The notes: generated by a model from the sequence alone, not told the origin. A DNA stretch of 64,000 nt from Rhabdornis inornatus (GCA_013397075.1 VWZS01002820.1:537118-601117), one strand, 5' to 3'; shown: positions 13,601 through 25,949, counted from the stretch's first letter. Numbers and translations: made by a program.

Positions 13601-14854
13601 GTCAGCAAAGGCAAGTCAGGGTTAACTTTGTTCTTGCTCAGGCAGAGGAGCTGTGGAGAAGGTGCCTGTCCCAAATCACCTCAGGGATGAAGTGTGGGAG
13701 GGTGGCTATGGGAAACTGCAGAAGGAATTTTAAAAGGCTCCTGTGACCTGAAGAACTTCGAGAAACAATCACTGGGTGCTGAGCGTTCCTGGGAAAGGAA
13801 AGTCCTGAGCTGGGAATGGCTGGCCAGCTCCTCCAGCTCGTAGGTACAGGAAGAATTACTCACCTACACAAATAGCAGAGGTGCCAAAGTGGGTACTAAG
13901 TGCCCTGCTGCCCCCCTAAATACAGACAGCTCACAGTCGAGACTTCCACACCTCTGCTCCGGCAGCCTCAAAGTGCTCAGAACCCAAATTAGTGCTGGCC
14001 AGGCGCTGGATTTCTTAAAATATTTCCCCAAACCTTGTTCTTTTTCCTGTCTCCTTTCCCCAGTGGGTTGGTGAGTGGTCTGTTTGCTGGGTTTGGGTTT
14101 GCTCGTGGGTGGCCTTGAGCTGGAAGGGTCAGGGTTGTCATGACAGGGCTGGTGCAGAGCTGGGTTTTGGGGTAGGGGGCCTTGCCGGACCCTGGCTCAG
14201 AGGCTCATTCCTCCTTTAGGAGGCTACAAAAAGTAGCTCAGGCTTGAATCATGAGGCTTGGCCCCTCTGCCTGGGCTGAATGTGAACTTCCCTGAGGGTT
14301 TGGGCTTGGACCAGCCAGCAAAATCCCGCTGTTGGAGTTCAGGGGGGCTGCCAAGCTGTCCTAAATTCAGGTGGGTGGTGGAGCTGGATCTCCCCCCATG
14401 AGGCCAAATGTGAACAAAAAAGGGTCTGTGATGCAGGGCAGTGGTGTTTGGTTTGGGATGTGTGACTTCTAACCACAAACAGAGTCAATATTTAATAGAA
14501 AAGAATGGAAAAATAGTAAAAATAGTAGTTTAAGCAGACCTGTGTCACTTCAACATTGGTGTAAGGGGTATCTTTTGTCCTTTCAAATGTTTATTTTATT
14601 TTTATTATTTTTAAAATGAATCTGGGACCCTGGCAGTTTTTGGGGTGTTGCAGTTTGCTGCTCTGAAGGAGCTCTGCCAGCACCATCCTCCGAGCTGCCC
14701 TGCAGAGTGAGGGATGGGGAATACACTCATTTTGAGTGAATGTTTTTAAACAAACTCTTTTCAGCTGTGGCCAGACTTGAACCTTCAAATGTTTCCATGT
14801 CTGTTGAAAACGGTGTTTCTTTAAATAAAAACTCACACCACCACTCCAGAGCAG

Positions 14855-15065
14855 AATCCCAGATGGGTTTGGGTGGGAAGGGACCTTAAATCCCACCCAG
14901 TGCCACCCCTGCCGTGGGCGGGGACACCTTCCACTCCACCAGGATGATCCAAACCATGTCCAACCTGGCCTTGGACACTTCCAAGGATCCAGGGGCAGCC
15001 ACAGCTTCTCTGGGCACCCTGTGCCAGGGCCTGCCCACTCTCCCAGGGAGGAATTCATTCCCAGT
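14855..15065 (-). mobile_element. CR1 LINE 3'-end copy, antisense
   Basis: It contains GGGTTTGGGTGGGAAGGGAC, GCGGGGACACCTTCCACTC and CACCCTGTGCCAGGGCCTGC. Confidence 0.9.
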
Positions 15066-17567
15066 CCTTTAGATAAGCTCTTTTAGATTTTTTTTAGATA
15101 GGTCTTTTAGATATGGGTGGTGTTGGATGCACCTTCTCCTTTCTGAGTGATCCTTGCTCTTCCCATCACAGCAGATTCCTGCAGCAGATGGGATGTCTTG
15201 CTGGATAAACTAAGCTATATAAAAATGCCACCCACCCTCCAAGGAGGTTCCCTGCCCTCCCTTCCCACGAGCAGTGCCACCATCCTGGGCTCAACTTGCC
15301 CTGATGTTCTGTCATTCCTTTGAGACAGTTCCAGCTCTGGCAAGGTGTCATTTTCCCACCGGGAAAAGTGGCTTCTCAGGCAGCTCCAGCCCAGCTTTCT
15401 GCTGGAGCTGTGGCAGAAGAGATGTCCACCCTTCTTGACAAACCTTGCTAGCAACACTTAGGTCATATTCTGCTTTCATTTCCCCTGCTTTGAAAGCAGC
15501 CAGACTTCTCCCAAAGCTTCGTGCAGCTGGAAATTGTTGAAGCCTCTCCAGCACCCAGCAACAAATTACAACTGTGAGATAACACACAGCCCTGGGCATT
15601 GGCTAGAAATGGCACATTCCAAATATTTTAATTGCTGATTTGTATGTTTGAGAGAAGAAAAACCCTTCAGATGCCGTGCGATGCATGTATAAATTCTGAA
15701 TTGTAAATAAATATCCTCCCTGGGAGCTCAGATTTTTTTGGCAGTTTATCAAGCAGTGAGGTTTATGTGGGAATATGTTCAGCTGGACTAGAAAGCAATC
15801 AGAATTATCTCTGGGATTTTGGAGTGGGATGGGGCTTCCTGAGCTGGGCAGGCATCTCCTAATGTTGGTGTCCATGAAAATTAAGAATTGGGAGCATACA
15901 AAAGGACCTCTGGAGGGGAGAGGAGCCAACTTGCATGGAGCAAACTTAAGGTTTTGTCCCATTCATGGCCTGTAAGAGCCAAATCTGTTGTGAGAAGGTC
16001 ACACATGAATGAAAGCTGCTTCTCCAGCCTTGGCAGAGAATTCCTGCTGCCCAAGCCTTGGGCCTTTGGACAGGGATGCTGCATTCCCAAGGAGGATGGT
16101 TGGTACCTGTGGGATTGCTCAAATAACTCCTTGAAAAATTCAAATGTGGATGCACCCAGTGTTGCTTCCCAGGCTGCAAACTGAGATAGATGTGACAGAA
16201 CTTCTCCTGCTGGAGGAAAATAAAAATATATATTTAAAATGGCAAGAATCCAGTTAGAATAGGTAAAATGCCTCTCACAGACATGAAGCCAGGTTGGACT
16301 CTGCTTTGTGCATCTTGGAAATTGCTTTTCACAGGTTCTGACTTCAGTGAAGAGGGGCATGGAGAGGTTTTGTCCCCAGCCTTGAGCAGTCATGTGAGGC
16401 TAGCTGTAAAAACCCTCCAGGTGAGCTGCCAGCAGCTTTTCCAGGAGCACCAGGCTTTGGGACCAGTTCTGCCTGTGGGAATGAGCTTGGGAAGGCAGGA
16501 AAACAAAGCCTCTAAAAAATACATCTGGTTCTGTCACCTTGGCTTTTCCTTTCTTCACCAGCACAACTTTTTACCTGGGTGGCAAACTGGGACTCTGAAG
16601 AGCAATTCTCCCTCCTTTCCCTTTCCTTTGACCCTTAGCTGATGGATAAGGTGGTTCCTGGGAGCAGAGCGTGCTTACCTGGCTGTTCCCAGGCTCCAAT
16701 ATGGGGAGCAGGTGATGCAGAAAATGCTCCAGTGCAGAACAAACCAAGCAGAGGAAAAATATTAATTTAGATTTTTCCAAAAGGCAGCTGGTTTTGTTGG
16801 TTTTGCTCACTGGATTATGCAGATGCTCCCTTGGTGTTGGGGATTTCTGATGGAGCTGGTGCTTTCAGCTGTGACAGAAGGTATAAAAGAGGTCATAAAT
16901 ACAGCTTTGACTTCAGGTAAAAAGTAATAAAATCCCCCCAAAAGACAGACAAAACTGCTTCTAAAGCCAGCTTGCAGCAATTTAATACTCTATATATGTG
17001 AGACGTTTTAGTAACAGTTCAGAAGCATCAAGAATTCTTAATTTTTCACTGTAAATATTTCCTAGGTTAAAAATAAAATTCCAAACAATTCCCCAGTTCT
17101 GTGTGTAGCCCTGATGGATTTGTACCTCCTGAGATGAATTTAATTATTTTTCACCTGGAATACTTCAGGCTTTACTGCCACAATTAATGTTGACTGAACT
17201 TTAAAGCTGTAACTTTAGTGGTGTCTTTGCAAATCTGTGGGGTTTTCATTATTTCTCCTCCCCACAAGACAGTATGAACACGTGGTGAGCAGAACAGGGT
17301 GTCATCCCTTACCAAAAAAAAGATTTAATCATGAAAATTCTATTTTTAAGGAACCTAAACCTGAACACCTGTGCTGGGAGAGTTTGCAGGAGCTGAGGAT
17401 CATCTTGGAATGGTTTCTCCGCTTGGTAGCTTCCAAAAGCAAAAGTCATGGAGGCTGAATGTTGCTTGGGATTTTAAACTGAAAATGCGTTTAGAAAGAA
17501 GAGAGTCCTCAAGGGAATCAAGGTAAAAATAGCTGCCAAACAAGGCAAAACTGAAGAGGAAAAGAAC

Positions 17568-18485
17568 ATTGATATTCAGTATATTCATTTCTCACGGAGC
17601 CTGGCGTTAACGGCTCTGCTGGGAAATTACATTATTGTTGTTAAAATGCTGTGGAAATCCAAATAAAGGCTGGGAAGCTACAGGATGTTCTCGGAGGATG
17701 CAAGCTTTGCTGGAAGAAAATGAAATAAACAGTTCAGCTCCAACACCTAAATATTGATATAAAGATGTAAAAGTTGAGGAGACTTCACAGACCAGCACGT
17801 GATGGGGATGTCCTAGGGCACTGGGCAGGCTCGGAAAGTCAAATATTGTCTGTCCCTGTGAAGCAGTTGGAGTGCATGTGGTGTCCTAAAAAAGCAGGAT
17901 GTGAGCCAAGGAATAAAGGAATAACAACTAAAATAACAGAGATAGTTACTGGGTTGTGCAGTGAGGAATGGGGTTTAAAAATAGCCTCGCTGATGGGTGG
18001 AAAGGGTCCTGGAAGAGCAGCCCTGAGCAGCGGGGGATCCCCATCCTTGGGGACAGCCCTGGTGCTCCCAGACCCTGCCAAGGCCCTTTCCCAGTGCTCC
18101 CAGTGAGAGCCCGCTGGGATTGCTGGGAGATGCCAGGGCAGCACGTGCTGCTGCTTCAGGAAAGCAGCTCCTGAGGAGATCTTTAAGTCAGAACAGCGCA
18201 GGGCAAGAGCCACTTGTGGGAAAAATCTCCCTGGAGTCCAGGGCTGTGCGGGGACATCGCTGCTTTCCCCACAGTCACTCGGGGCTCACATTCCCATACG
18301 GATCCCGTGGAGCCGCTCCTGGCCTGGGACCAGCTCACACTCAGAGTTACTCCCGCTCAACGTTCCCATTGCAGCAAACCAGAATGGGGGCCTTTTCCAT
18401 GGGCCTTTTCCAACTGCTCCTGATTTTCCAGAGCCACTTTTGTCACGCCAAGAGTTTCTTGCTGACGGTTGTGTTGTCACCTCCA
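17568..18485. repeat. First copy (A) of a large near-identical direct duplication
   Basis: This copy is nearly identical to 18680-19597 (offset 1112) with only a handful of single-base differences. It ends at a single N (18486). It holds no recognised gene. Confidence 0.95.
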
Positions 18486-18486
18486 N

Positions 18487-18678
18487 TAATAATAAAACGT
18501 ACAATACAAACTTATAAAAATGTATAATAATTGCCTATTTTGAAAAATATAGAGACAGTTCAGAAAAATCTTTGCCTAGATTTGTAATAAGATCAAGTGA
18601 TGGAATATGACAAAAAAAGGAAGTACTTACATGCAATCATCTGTTTACAAGTCTGACAGAAAGTGACTTTTTTTTTTT
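18487..18678. repeat. First copy (B) of an AT-rich segment
   Basis: This copy appears identical to 20159-20350 (offset 1672). It is bounded by single Ns at 18486 and 18679 and ends in a T run. Confidence 0.95.
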
Positions 18679-18679
18679 N

Positions 18680-19597
18680 ATTGATATTCAGTATATTCAT
18701 TTCTCACGGAGCCTGGTGTTAACAGCTCTGCTGGGAAATTACATTATTGTTGTTAAAATGCTGTGGAAATCCAAATAAAGGCTGGGAAGCTACAGGATGT
18801 TCTCGGAGGATGCAAGCTTTGCTGGAAGAAAATGAAATAAACAGTTCAGCTCCAACACCTAAATATTGATATAAAGATGTAAAAGTTGAGGAGACTTCAC
18901 AGACCAGCACGTGATGGGGATGTCCTAGGGCACTGGGCAGGCTCGGAAAGTCAAATATTCTCTGTCCCTGTGAAGCAGTTGGAGTGCATGTGGTGTCCTA
19001 AAAAAGCAGGATGTGAGCCAAGGAATAAAGGAATAACAACTAAAATAACAGAGATAGTTACTGGGTTGTGCAGTGAGGAATGGGGTTTAAAAATAGCCTC
19101 GCTGATGGGTGGAAAGGGCCCTGGAAGAGCAGCCCTGAGCAGCGGGGGATCCCCATCCTTGGGGACAGCCCTGGTGCTCCCAGACCCTGCCAAGGCCCTT
19201 TCCCAGTGCTCCCAGTGAGAGCCCGCTGGGATTGCTGGGAGATGCCAGGGCAGCACGTGCTGCTGCTTCAGGAAAGCAGCTCCTGAGGAGATCTTTAAGT
19301 CAGAACAGCGCAGGGCAAGAGCCACTTGTGGGAAAAATCTCCCTGGAGTCCAGGGCTGTGCGGGGACATCGCTGCTTTCCCCACAGTCACTCGGGGCTCA
19401 CATTCCCATACGGATCCCGTGGAGCCGCTCCTGGCCTGGGACCAGCTCACACTCAGAGTTACTCCCGCTCAACGTTCCCATTGCAGCAAACCAGAATGGG
19501 GGCCTTTTCCATGGGCCTTTTCCAACTGCTCCTGATTTTCCAGAGCCACTTTTGTCACTCCAAGAGTTTCTTGCTGATGGTTGTGTCATCACCTCCA
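18680..19597. repeat. Second copy (A') of the large direct duplication
   Basis: It begins directly after the N at 18679, at exactly the base where copy A begins to match. It continues without a break into 19598-20158, which is absent from the first copy. Confidence 0.95.
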
Positions 19598-20158
19598 AGC
19601 TCTGCATCCGAAGGCGGGACATGAGCAGGAACGAGGATGGAAAAATGGGCTCTGCCTCAAATCCCGCGACCCCCAACACTCCCAGCCACAGCCAGGCTGC
19701 TCTTGGAGCTGATCCAAAGTGAATTTGGAGGGTGCTGAGGAGGAGCAGCATTTAGTGGCATGGCCTTCCCAAGATAACCATCAGTTGTCACCCAATTTTG
19801 GCACCGGACACGACAGCGAGGAGCAGGAAGCTTTTTAGATCGGTCACGGGTGAGATGCTGAGCATTTTCCAGGAGCGTTTATGTCTGGGAATAGCCAGTG
19901 GAAGGCTGAATGGATTTGTGGCTGGCCAGGTGGCTGCCACAGCTGTGCTGTGCTGCTGGATGTCACCCCCTGCCACCGCTGGCATCACGGGCAGAAGGGG
20001 TGGCAGGGATTTGTTCCATGGCTGCAGAGGCAAAATGCTCTGGGGGATGAGTTTTCCTGAAAGGTGGAACCATTTTTATTATTGATTTACAACTGCCTAA
20101 ATTTTTAAATATATATTTTAAAAATGTAAAATAATATATATGTATATATATAAATGTA

Positions 20159-20350
20159 TAATAATAAAACGTACAATACAAACTTATAAAAATGTATAAT
20201 AATTGCCTATTTTGAAAAATATAGAGACAGTTCAGAAAAATCTTTGCCTAGATTTGTAATAAGATCAAGTGATGGAATATGACAAAAAAAGGAAGTACTT
20301 ACATGCAATCATCTGTTTACAAGTCTGACAGAAAGTGACTTTTTTTTTTT
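20159..20350. repeat. Second copy (B') of the AT-rich segment
   Basis: Here B' follows A' after 561 bases of unique sequence, without any N. This is presumably the true arrangement. An AT-rich (TA)-type stretch precedes it at 20100-20158. Confidence 0.95.
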
Positions 20351-21063
20351 CAAAAACCACCCCGTGCTGAGTGGGAGGGAGGATACAGCCTTGAGAACCA
20401 CAAATGCAGAGAGGGAAATTCTTCTGGGATAGCAGAGAGGGGGAAAAAAACCCAGCAGGAATTCAGGCGTAGATGTTCAGGCGTAGTGTCTAAATTTGGA
20501 TGCTGGATTTTTGCAGACCCAACAGATCCCACTTGTGTGGTTCATTTTTTTTCCCCCTCTTTATCAAAAAGAAAACTCTTTGCAGTCCGTGGCTGGAGTG
20601 TCCAGTTGTGGAAGTGCATCCAATGGGGAGAGTTAATAATATTTACCTAAAACATGCCAGAGCCCACGTGGAGTCTGAGAGATTGGGCTGGATAAAACCA
20701 GTATGAAATCCCTGCTATCCTGGGAGTCACTGGAGGGGCTTTTTTTTTCCCACCAGCCTCTGATGCTGTGGAGCAGTTGTGGTGACAGCATGGATGTGAC
20801 GATACCCTTGTAGCCAAAGGAATATTTTTAGCTTCCTCGTTTTCCTTAAGGAAAATTACATCCTGCTTGTGACATTGGGAGGATTATTTTAATTTATATT
20901 AATAGGGGAAGAAGTTGAAGCTGTGGGACAATTTCCAGAGCACTGTCATAAGCAGCAGTGAGAAAAAATGCCAAAAAAAAAAGGAGAGGATACAAGGAAA
21001 TATTTCCAGCTTACTGCTGCAAGAAAAACATTTAATGTGGGATATCATGGTATTTAACATACT

Positions 21064-21470
21064 CCTAGAATGGTTTGGGTTGGAAGGAACCTTGAAGCTC
21101 ATTCCCTGCCATGGGCAGGGACACTTTCCACTATCCCAGGCTGCTCCAAGCCCCAGTGTCCAACCTGGCCTTGGACACTTCCAGGGATCCAGGGGCAGCC
21201 ACAGCTTTTCTGGCCACCCTGTGCCAGAGCCTGCCTACCCTCATGGGCAAAAATTCCTTCCCAATATCCCATACATCTCTGGCAGCGAGAAGCCATTCCC
21301 TGTGTTCTGTCCCTCCCTCACTTTTCCCAAGTTTCTCTCCAGCTCCCCTGGAGCCCCTTTAGGCTCTGGAAAGGGCTCTGAGGTCTCCCTGGATCCTTCT
21401 CTTCTCCAGGTGAACACCTCCAGATCTCCCAGCCTGGCTCCAGAGAAGAGAGGCTCTGTGGACTCATGAA
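21064..21470 (-). mobile_element. CR1 LINE 3'-end copy, antisense
   Basis: This is one of the longer copies. It runs from AATGGTTTGGGTTGGAAGG through the GCCATGGGCAGGGACAC block to the region where CR1 carries the AGAAGAGAGGCTCTG block. Confidence 0.9.
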
Positions 21471-21604
21471 ATTTCACAAGCAAAAAATCATAGATTTAGG
21501 TGATTGGAATAATTTCCTCTGACTTACTGCATGTGCAATGTCATTGTGCTGGAAGGTTTGATGGATTATAATTAATAGCAGGGAGTGAATTCAACCCAGT
21601 TTCC

Positions 21605-21682
21605 CCAGTGGCAGTGGGATTAGAACTGGATGATCTTCAAGGCCTCCCTTCCAACCCAAACCATTCTAGGATTCTATGGAAA
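21605..21682 (+). mobile_element. CR1 LINE terminal fragment
   Basis: The short sense-strand tail CTTCCAACCCAAACCATTC, then AGGATTCTATGG, is typical of the CR1 end. Confidence 0.8.
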
Positions 21683-22644
21683 TGCCTGAGCAGCCTCACT
21701 CGGAGCTTTCTGTGATCCAAAGGAGCTGTGGGTTTCCTGCTCACTTCAGTAGCTGCAGGGTGTATAGGGCACACAGCACAGACATCCTCACACTGCTTGT
21801 GCCCCAAGCCAATTCCTTGAAGGGGTCAGGCTGCAAGAAATCCTGTGCCAAGCTCAGAAGTAGCTCAGCACACTGACTGCTCCATGGCATCATCTCCAAA
21901 GGGATCGGGAAGGGTAATTTTTTTAATACAAATATCATTGTTCCCATTTAGGGAGTTACTCTGTGGTGAAAAGGCTCATATGTGTTAGTAAAGTAGACAC
22001 TGAGGAGGTGACACAGTTTATTAAATTACCCAGTGAAATAGGGACTAAAATGATCACCAAAGAAGGTAACAGCACAAATTTAATCCTTCTTTTTTGTGGC
22101 CTTAAAATGACCTCCCACTGAAATCTTCTGTGCCCATAAGGCAGCTCCATCCCTTAGGAAGCTGCCACAAAACTTCAGCTGATGTTAAGAGATTGGGGGG
22201 AGAAAAATAGGTTCAGACTTCTGCCACTACTGAAGTAAGTCACAAATACTGAATATTTTCATTTTTAACATGGTGGGGATTACTGCCTTCCTCCAGCTCC
22301 TCCAACTCACACAGGGCTGCAACCTTGAGTCCACTCTGCTGCTGCTGCAGAGGCTCTTTGCTTGCAAAAGCAAGTCTGAAAGAGAGAATGGTGGGGGTTG
22401 CAGAGGCGGAATAAAAGGCAGGGTATTGATTTTATAAAAATCCAGCATCACCTTTGGTACTCTGTTAAAGTTACACCAAGGGAGAGCTGGCACAACTTCC
22501 AGAGGGATAATTACAGCCCCAGCCTGAGTGATGTCTGCGTGCTTGGGGCTTGCAGAGCGAGCTGGGATGAGAAATGCAGGCGCTGAGCCTTCCTGGGCTC
22601 AATAGCTGGCATGTTTTACATATCTGCTGGCTGTAAACTGTTCT

Positions 22645-22838
22645 TCACCCAGGGGGTGGCTGGGCACAGAACAGGCTCCTCACAACACCAGCCTGACAGA
22701 ATTCAACAAGAATTTGGACAGCACTCTGTCCAAAGACACGTGGTTTGATTCTTGGGGTTGTCCAGTGCAGGGCCAGGAGTTGGATTTGGTGATCCTTGTG
22801 GGTCCATTCCACCTCAGGATATCCTATGATTCTATAAT
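22645..22838 (+). mobile_element. Old CR1 LINE fragment
   Basis: It ends with GGATATCCTATGATTCTATA after GGAGTTGGATTTGGTGATCC, characteristic of a CR1 3' end in sense orientation. Confidence 0.75.
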
Positions 22839-23141
22839 GAAAACGTTTTAAAGCCCACACAAAATAAGACATAGGAAGAAAACCAATCCACCAAAAGATT
22901 TCTCCATATTGTATCATTTCTCCCACTAGCACCTTTCTCTTTATCATAGTTATTCTTGGCTATATTTTGTGATCTTGTTTACGGTTGTGACACTAACAGT
23001 TTTGGTTGTGAGATACGATAACCACGAGATGAGATAACAGATTTGGATATGAGAATAAGGGGGCTGTAAAGCGTTTTCCAGCACTTGTGGGAGCTGCCCG
23101 GGCTCCAACCATCGCATCCTCATCAATCACTGCGACCGTCC

Positions 23142-23993
23142 CTAAATTAACAGCGCGGTATTAATGCCGGGGAAGGTTGGGGCGGGTTTATCCATGAAAA
23201 ACGGGACTGTCCGGAGCTCAGCCCGGGAGGCGATGCTGGGGCGGGGCGGAGTCGCTGCCTGGGTCAGCTCCAGGACTTTCCCTCTGTGCCTCTCGATCCA
23301 CGGGGTGCGAGACACCCAAATTCCCGACCTGGGCTCTGTCTGCGTCTCCTGCTGAGTTTCCCTGCTCCTGGCCGGGCTCTCCAGGCATCCTGGTGGGTAC
23401 AGGGAGGAGCAGGATGTCGCTGCTCCTGTGCCTCGGGGAAGCGCAGTGTCCCTGTCCCTCTGCTTCCAGCCGCTCCTTCTGCTGGCCCTGGGCTTCCAGC
23501 CGCTCCATCCTGCTGGCCTTCGGGCGCTGCCTGTGTGCCATCCGGGGAGGAGAGCGGGATGTGTGCAGGCTCCCAGCCGGGATAGGGATGCGGGACACGG
23601 CGGGGCTGCGGGAGCCTCATCCCGCTGTTCCCTGCCGTTCCTGGCTCTCTCGGTCTCCTCGCAGAGGCTTCTCAGGGCCGTGCCGGCTGTTTTATCTCCG
23701 TGCTTATCTTCAGATGAAGCCGCAGCTGCTTCGAGCTGAACCCGGACCCTGCGCTGGGAGAGCTCCGGGAAGGGCCGATGGATGCAGAGCGTGGCTTTGG
23801 CTCGGTGCGGGGACACGGGGGAGGCTGTGACCCCACAGCATTCCAGAGCCTCTTGCTCTGCGATTTTGGCCTCCCGGCAGCTGACCTTGTAGCTGCAGCA
23901 GTTGCTGGTTGTGAAATGGTGACGCTCCTTGGCGACTCGCGGAGCTGTCAGCGAGCTCAATGGAGTGGAGGCACCAGCTGTTCTTAGTGTCAT
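23142..23993 (-). pseudogene. GC-rich minus-strand frame(s) related to the (T/A)QTE reading frame, apparently frame-shifted
   Basis: A 283-residue frame starts with ATG at 23993. Its C-terminal third contains ETQTEP. About 10 codons later the match to the frame at 26.6 kb moves into another frame, which reads VDREAQRESPG where the 26-kb frame reads VDREAQTERP. At DNA level 23281-23352 aligns with 26633-26712 with a short indel. The region also has a 30-bp tandem repeat (23462-23521) that reads MERLEAQGQQ then KERLEAEGQG in the second frame. I read this as a decayed relative of the 26-kb sequence or a shared repeat family; it could also be a CpG island with chance openness. No poly(A) hexamer was seen just downstream. 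Confidence 0.3.
23462..23521. repeat. 30-bp tandem repeat, two copies
   Basis: Units at 23462-23491 and 23492-23521 both begin GCTTCCAGCCGCTCC and differ at a few bases. The 30-bp length keeps the reading frame, giving two Glu/Gln/Leu-rich decapeptides on the minus strand. Confidence 0.75.
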
Positions 23994-25462
23994 CTACACA
24001 TTATATATAAAAATATATATCGATGTAGCCTTCGGTCTAGACCCAAAGTAGATTACCGAGCATATCTTTTACCAGGATATTAATAATGACCCTGTGCTGG
24101 ACTCCAACCTCAGAGTGCCAGGGTGGGGAGGCAGCTTGGGACCTGTTTCTGCTGTTCTCTGCTCCAGAGGTTGGATTCCCTTTAAGTAAAAGCTCTTCTC
24201 AGAAGAGAGTCATAGCCCAGTATCTCCAGTTGGGGTCCAGTAATGTGGTGAGGGCTGGAGAGGCTGTCAGAGTCTGGGGCTGAGGTCAAGGGAGTAGCTG
24301 GTGTTTTAATTCACAGAAAATACATATTTATCCTTAACTCACAGCATCCTTGGAGTTTCCTCTCTGTGCTGCTGGCTCCTGGAGCTGTGAAACAACTCAA
24401 ACCAAAAGTGGTGCTCCTAGGGTAAAAACCAGTTCAAATTAAAGAAATGTTCGGCTGGTTTTTATAAACCTCTTTGGGGAAAGTTGCATTCTTCTTCTGC
24501 TGCATTGTTGTAGGACAAACCTGTAATTTGGAGCAGTCAAGTGGCTGCTGCTTGATGGAGATCCCTCTGCTTCCCTCATTCAGGAAGGACAGAGGTTTGG
24601 GAATGGCAGCAGCTTGGCCAACATGAGTGTCCTGAGGGATTTGAAACTGCCTCAGGTGTTGAGAAAAGGGGATCCTCCTCTCCTAACTGAGTGTCCTAGC
24701 AGAAAGGCCACAAGCCTTTATATATAAATAGACAGAGGTCTCTCACTTCCATAATTACATTTATAAACAGAAAATAAAGACTTTCATTGATGAGAGAAAA
24801 TGAAACTGCCACAGGTGATCACATTTTGAGAAAAGAGTTCCTCTATCACATAAAAAATGTGGATGAATGTGATGGTTGTGCAGCTGAAATTGCTAAATGA
24901 GTAATACAAAGTCATTCTGTCTCATTCTCAGGAGAGTATTTTTATCCCTAGGTTAAGATACTCTTCACCCCAATTTTGTTTCTGCACAAATTAATATTCT
25001 CCTGGGAAAAACATAGTCTGTAAAATCAGTGATGAAAAATAATAACCAACCCAGTGCCCTACACACAAGCAAAGGACCAAGAAAACCCTGAGAACCTGCC
25101 CAATGGAAAAAAATCTGAAAATGAAGCTTTGAAGCATCTCAGAAGTAAAACACACCAGGAAATTATCATTCTGCCTTTGAAACGAACAAACTACCTAAAG
25201 CTGCTCCTCTCTGTGGAGCAAAAGGTTCTCAAGTCCATAATTAAAAACAAAAATAGAAAATAAGGACCTGTATTGATAAGAGACTTTTCTTCCTTCCCTA
25301 CCAAAGAGGTTTAAAAAAACCCTCACTTCCAAAATCTTAATTTGCCTTAAAAATAGAGATTAGGGAGCTACCACTCTACCATGAACTCTCCAGCGTGGAA
25401 GAAGTAGCTGCAGCTCCAACTATTCCGTGACTCCAAGACCTGGTTGTCTTGAACCACCAGCA
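23994..25462. other. AT-rich non-coding interval between the two GC-rich minus-strand frames
   Basis: It begins with an AT-rich stretch (ATTATATATAAAAATATATA) just upstream of the ATG at 23993 on the minus strand. The rest shows only short frames and no recognised element. Confidence 0.6.
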
Positions 25463-25490
25463 TTTATTTAACTTAATTAAAAGCTTTATT
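25463..25490 (-). terminator. Two poly(A) signals AATAAA on the minus strand
   Basis: Hexamers lie at 25490-25485 and 25468-25463, immediately after the open frame ending at 25489. A doubled signal in an otherwise AT-rich stretch is compatible with a 3' end but can arise by chance. Confidence 0.3.
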
Positions 25491-25833
25491 AAAACCTTAA
25501 TTGCAAAACATGAGAGGATGAACAACTGTGCTCGACACCTATGTGGGATGAAGGTTTCCCGTCCCCAAGGGATTTGCCCACCTTCATCTTCCTCAAAGCC
25601 AGCTGAAGCTGCTCTGCTTTATTCCGAGACAGGTGTGAGCGATCCTGGTTTTCCTGTTCCTGAGGCCAAAGGGAGGTACCAGGAGGTCCCCTTGAGGATC
25701 GACGGTGGTTCCTGCATTTCCTGGCTCTACCCGAGGCCACACGTGCCCCATCCAGGTGTTTTCCACCGCGGGCCTTTCTCTTTCCATGCGGCTGCTTCGG
25801 CAGACGTTCGTTCTCACTACTGATGCTTCTCTG
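25489..25833 (-). CDS. Unrecognised C-terminal open frame ending at overlapping TAA/AATAAA
   Basis: There is no ATG near the start, so it would have to be a 3' exon or a frameshifted tail of the frame beginning at 26141. The translation is basic and Ser/Arg-rich (for example NKAEQLQLALRKMKVGKSLG near the C-terminal third, which looks helical). It ends LQLRF at a TAA (25491-25489) that overlaps AATAAA (25490-25485). A second AATAAA follows at 25468-25463. No convincing acceptor with a pyrimidine tract was seen. Function unknown. Confidence 0.25.
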   Translation of the reverse strand, partial: QRSISSENERLPKQPHGKRKARGGKHLDGARVASGRARKCRNHRRSSRGPPGTSLWPQEQENQDRSHLSRNKAEQLQLALRKMKVGKSLGDGKPSSHIGVEHSCSSSHVLQLRF

Positions 25834-25949
25834 CTACTCTTTCAAGGCACTTTGATAAGAGAAATCCAGAACTGCCTTCCAGGCTGAGTTCCTGTCCCTG
25901 GGACAGGTTTCATGGTGCTAGGTTTAGAGGAGACAGGCAGAGATCCGTC

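Larger units (their letters stand above)
8671..17567. other. Non-coding DNA between the 8-kb tandem duplication and the 17.6-kb duplication
   Basis: It contains three antisense CR1 fragments and a degenerate CTTTTAGATA-type repeat at about 15064-15116. No gene, tRNA or rRNA was recognised. Confidence 0.7.
20351..23141. other. Non-coding DNA with CR1 fragments
   Basis: Three CR1 fragments (21064-21470, 21605-21682, 22645-22838) and otherwise unremarkable sequence leading to the GC-rich island at 23.1 kb. Confidence 0.7.

Noticed and set aside
17774..19325. Pairs of identical frames at 17.6-18.5 and 18.7-19.6 kb as a duplicated gene
   Set aside because: Their repetition is explained by the assembly-type duplication; none looks coding.
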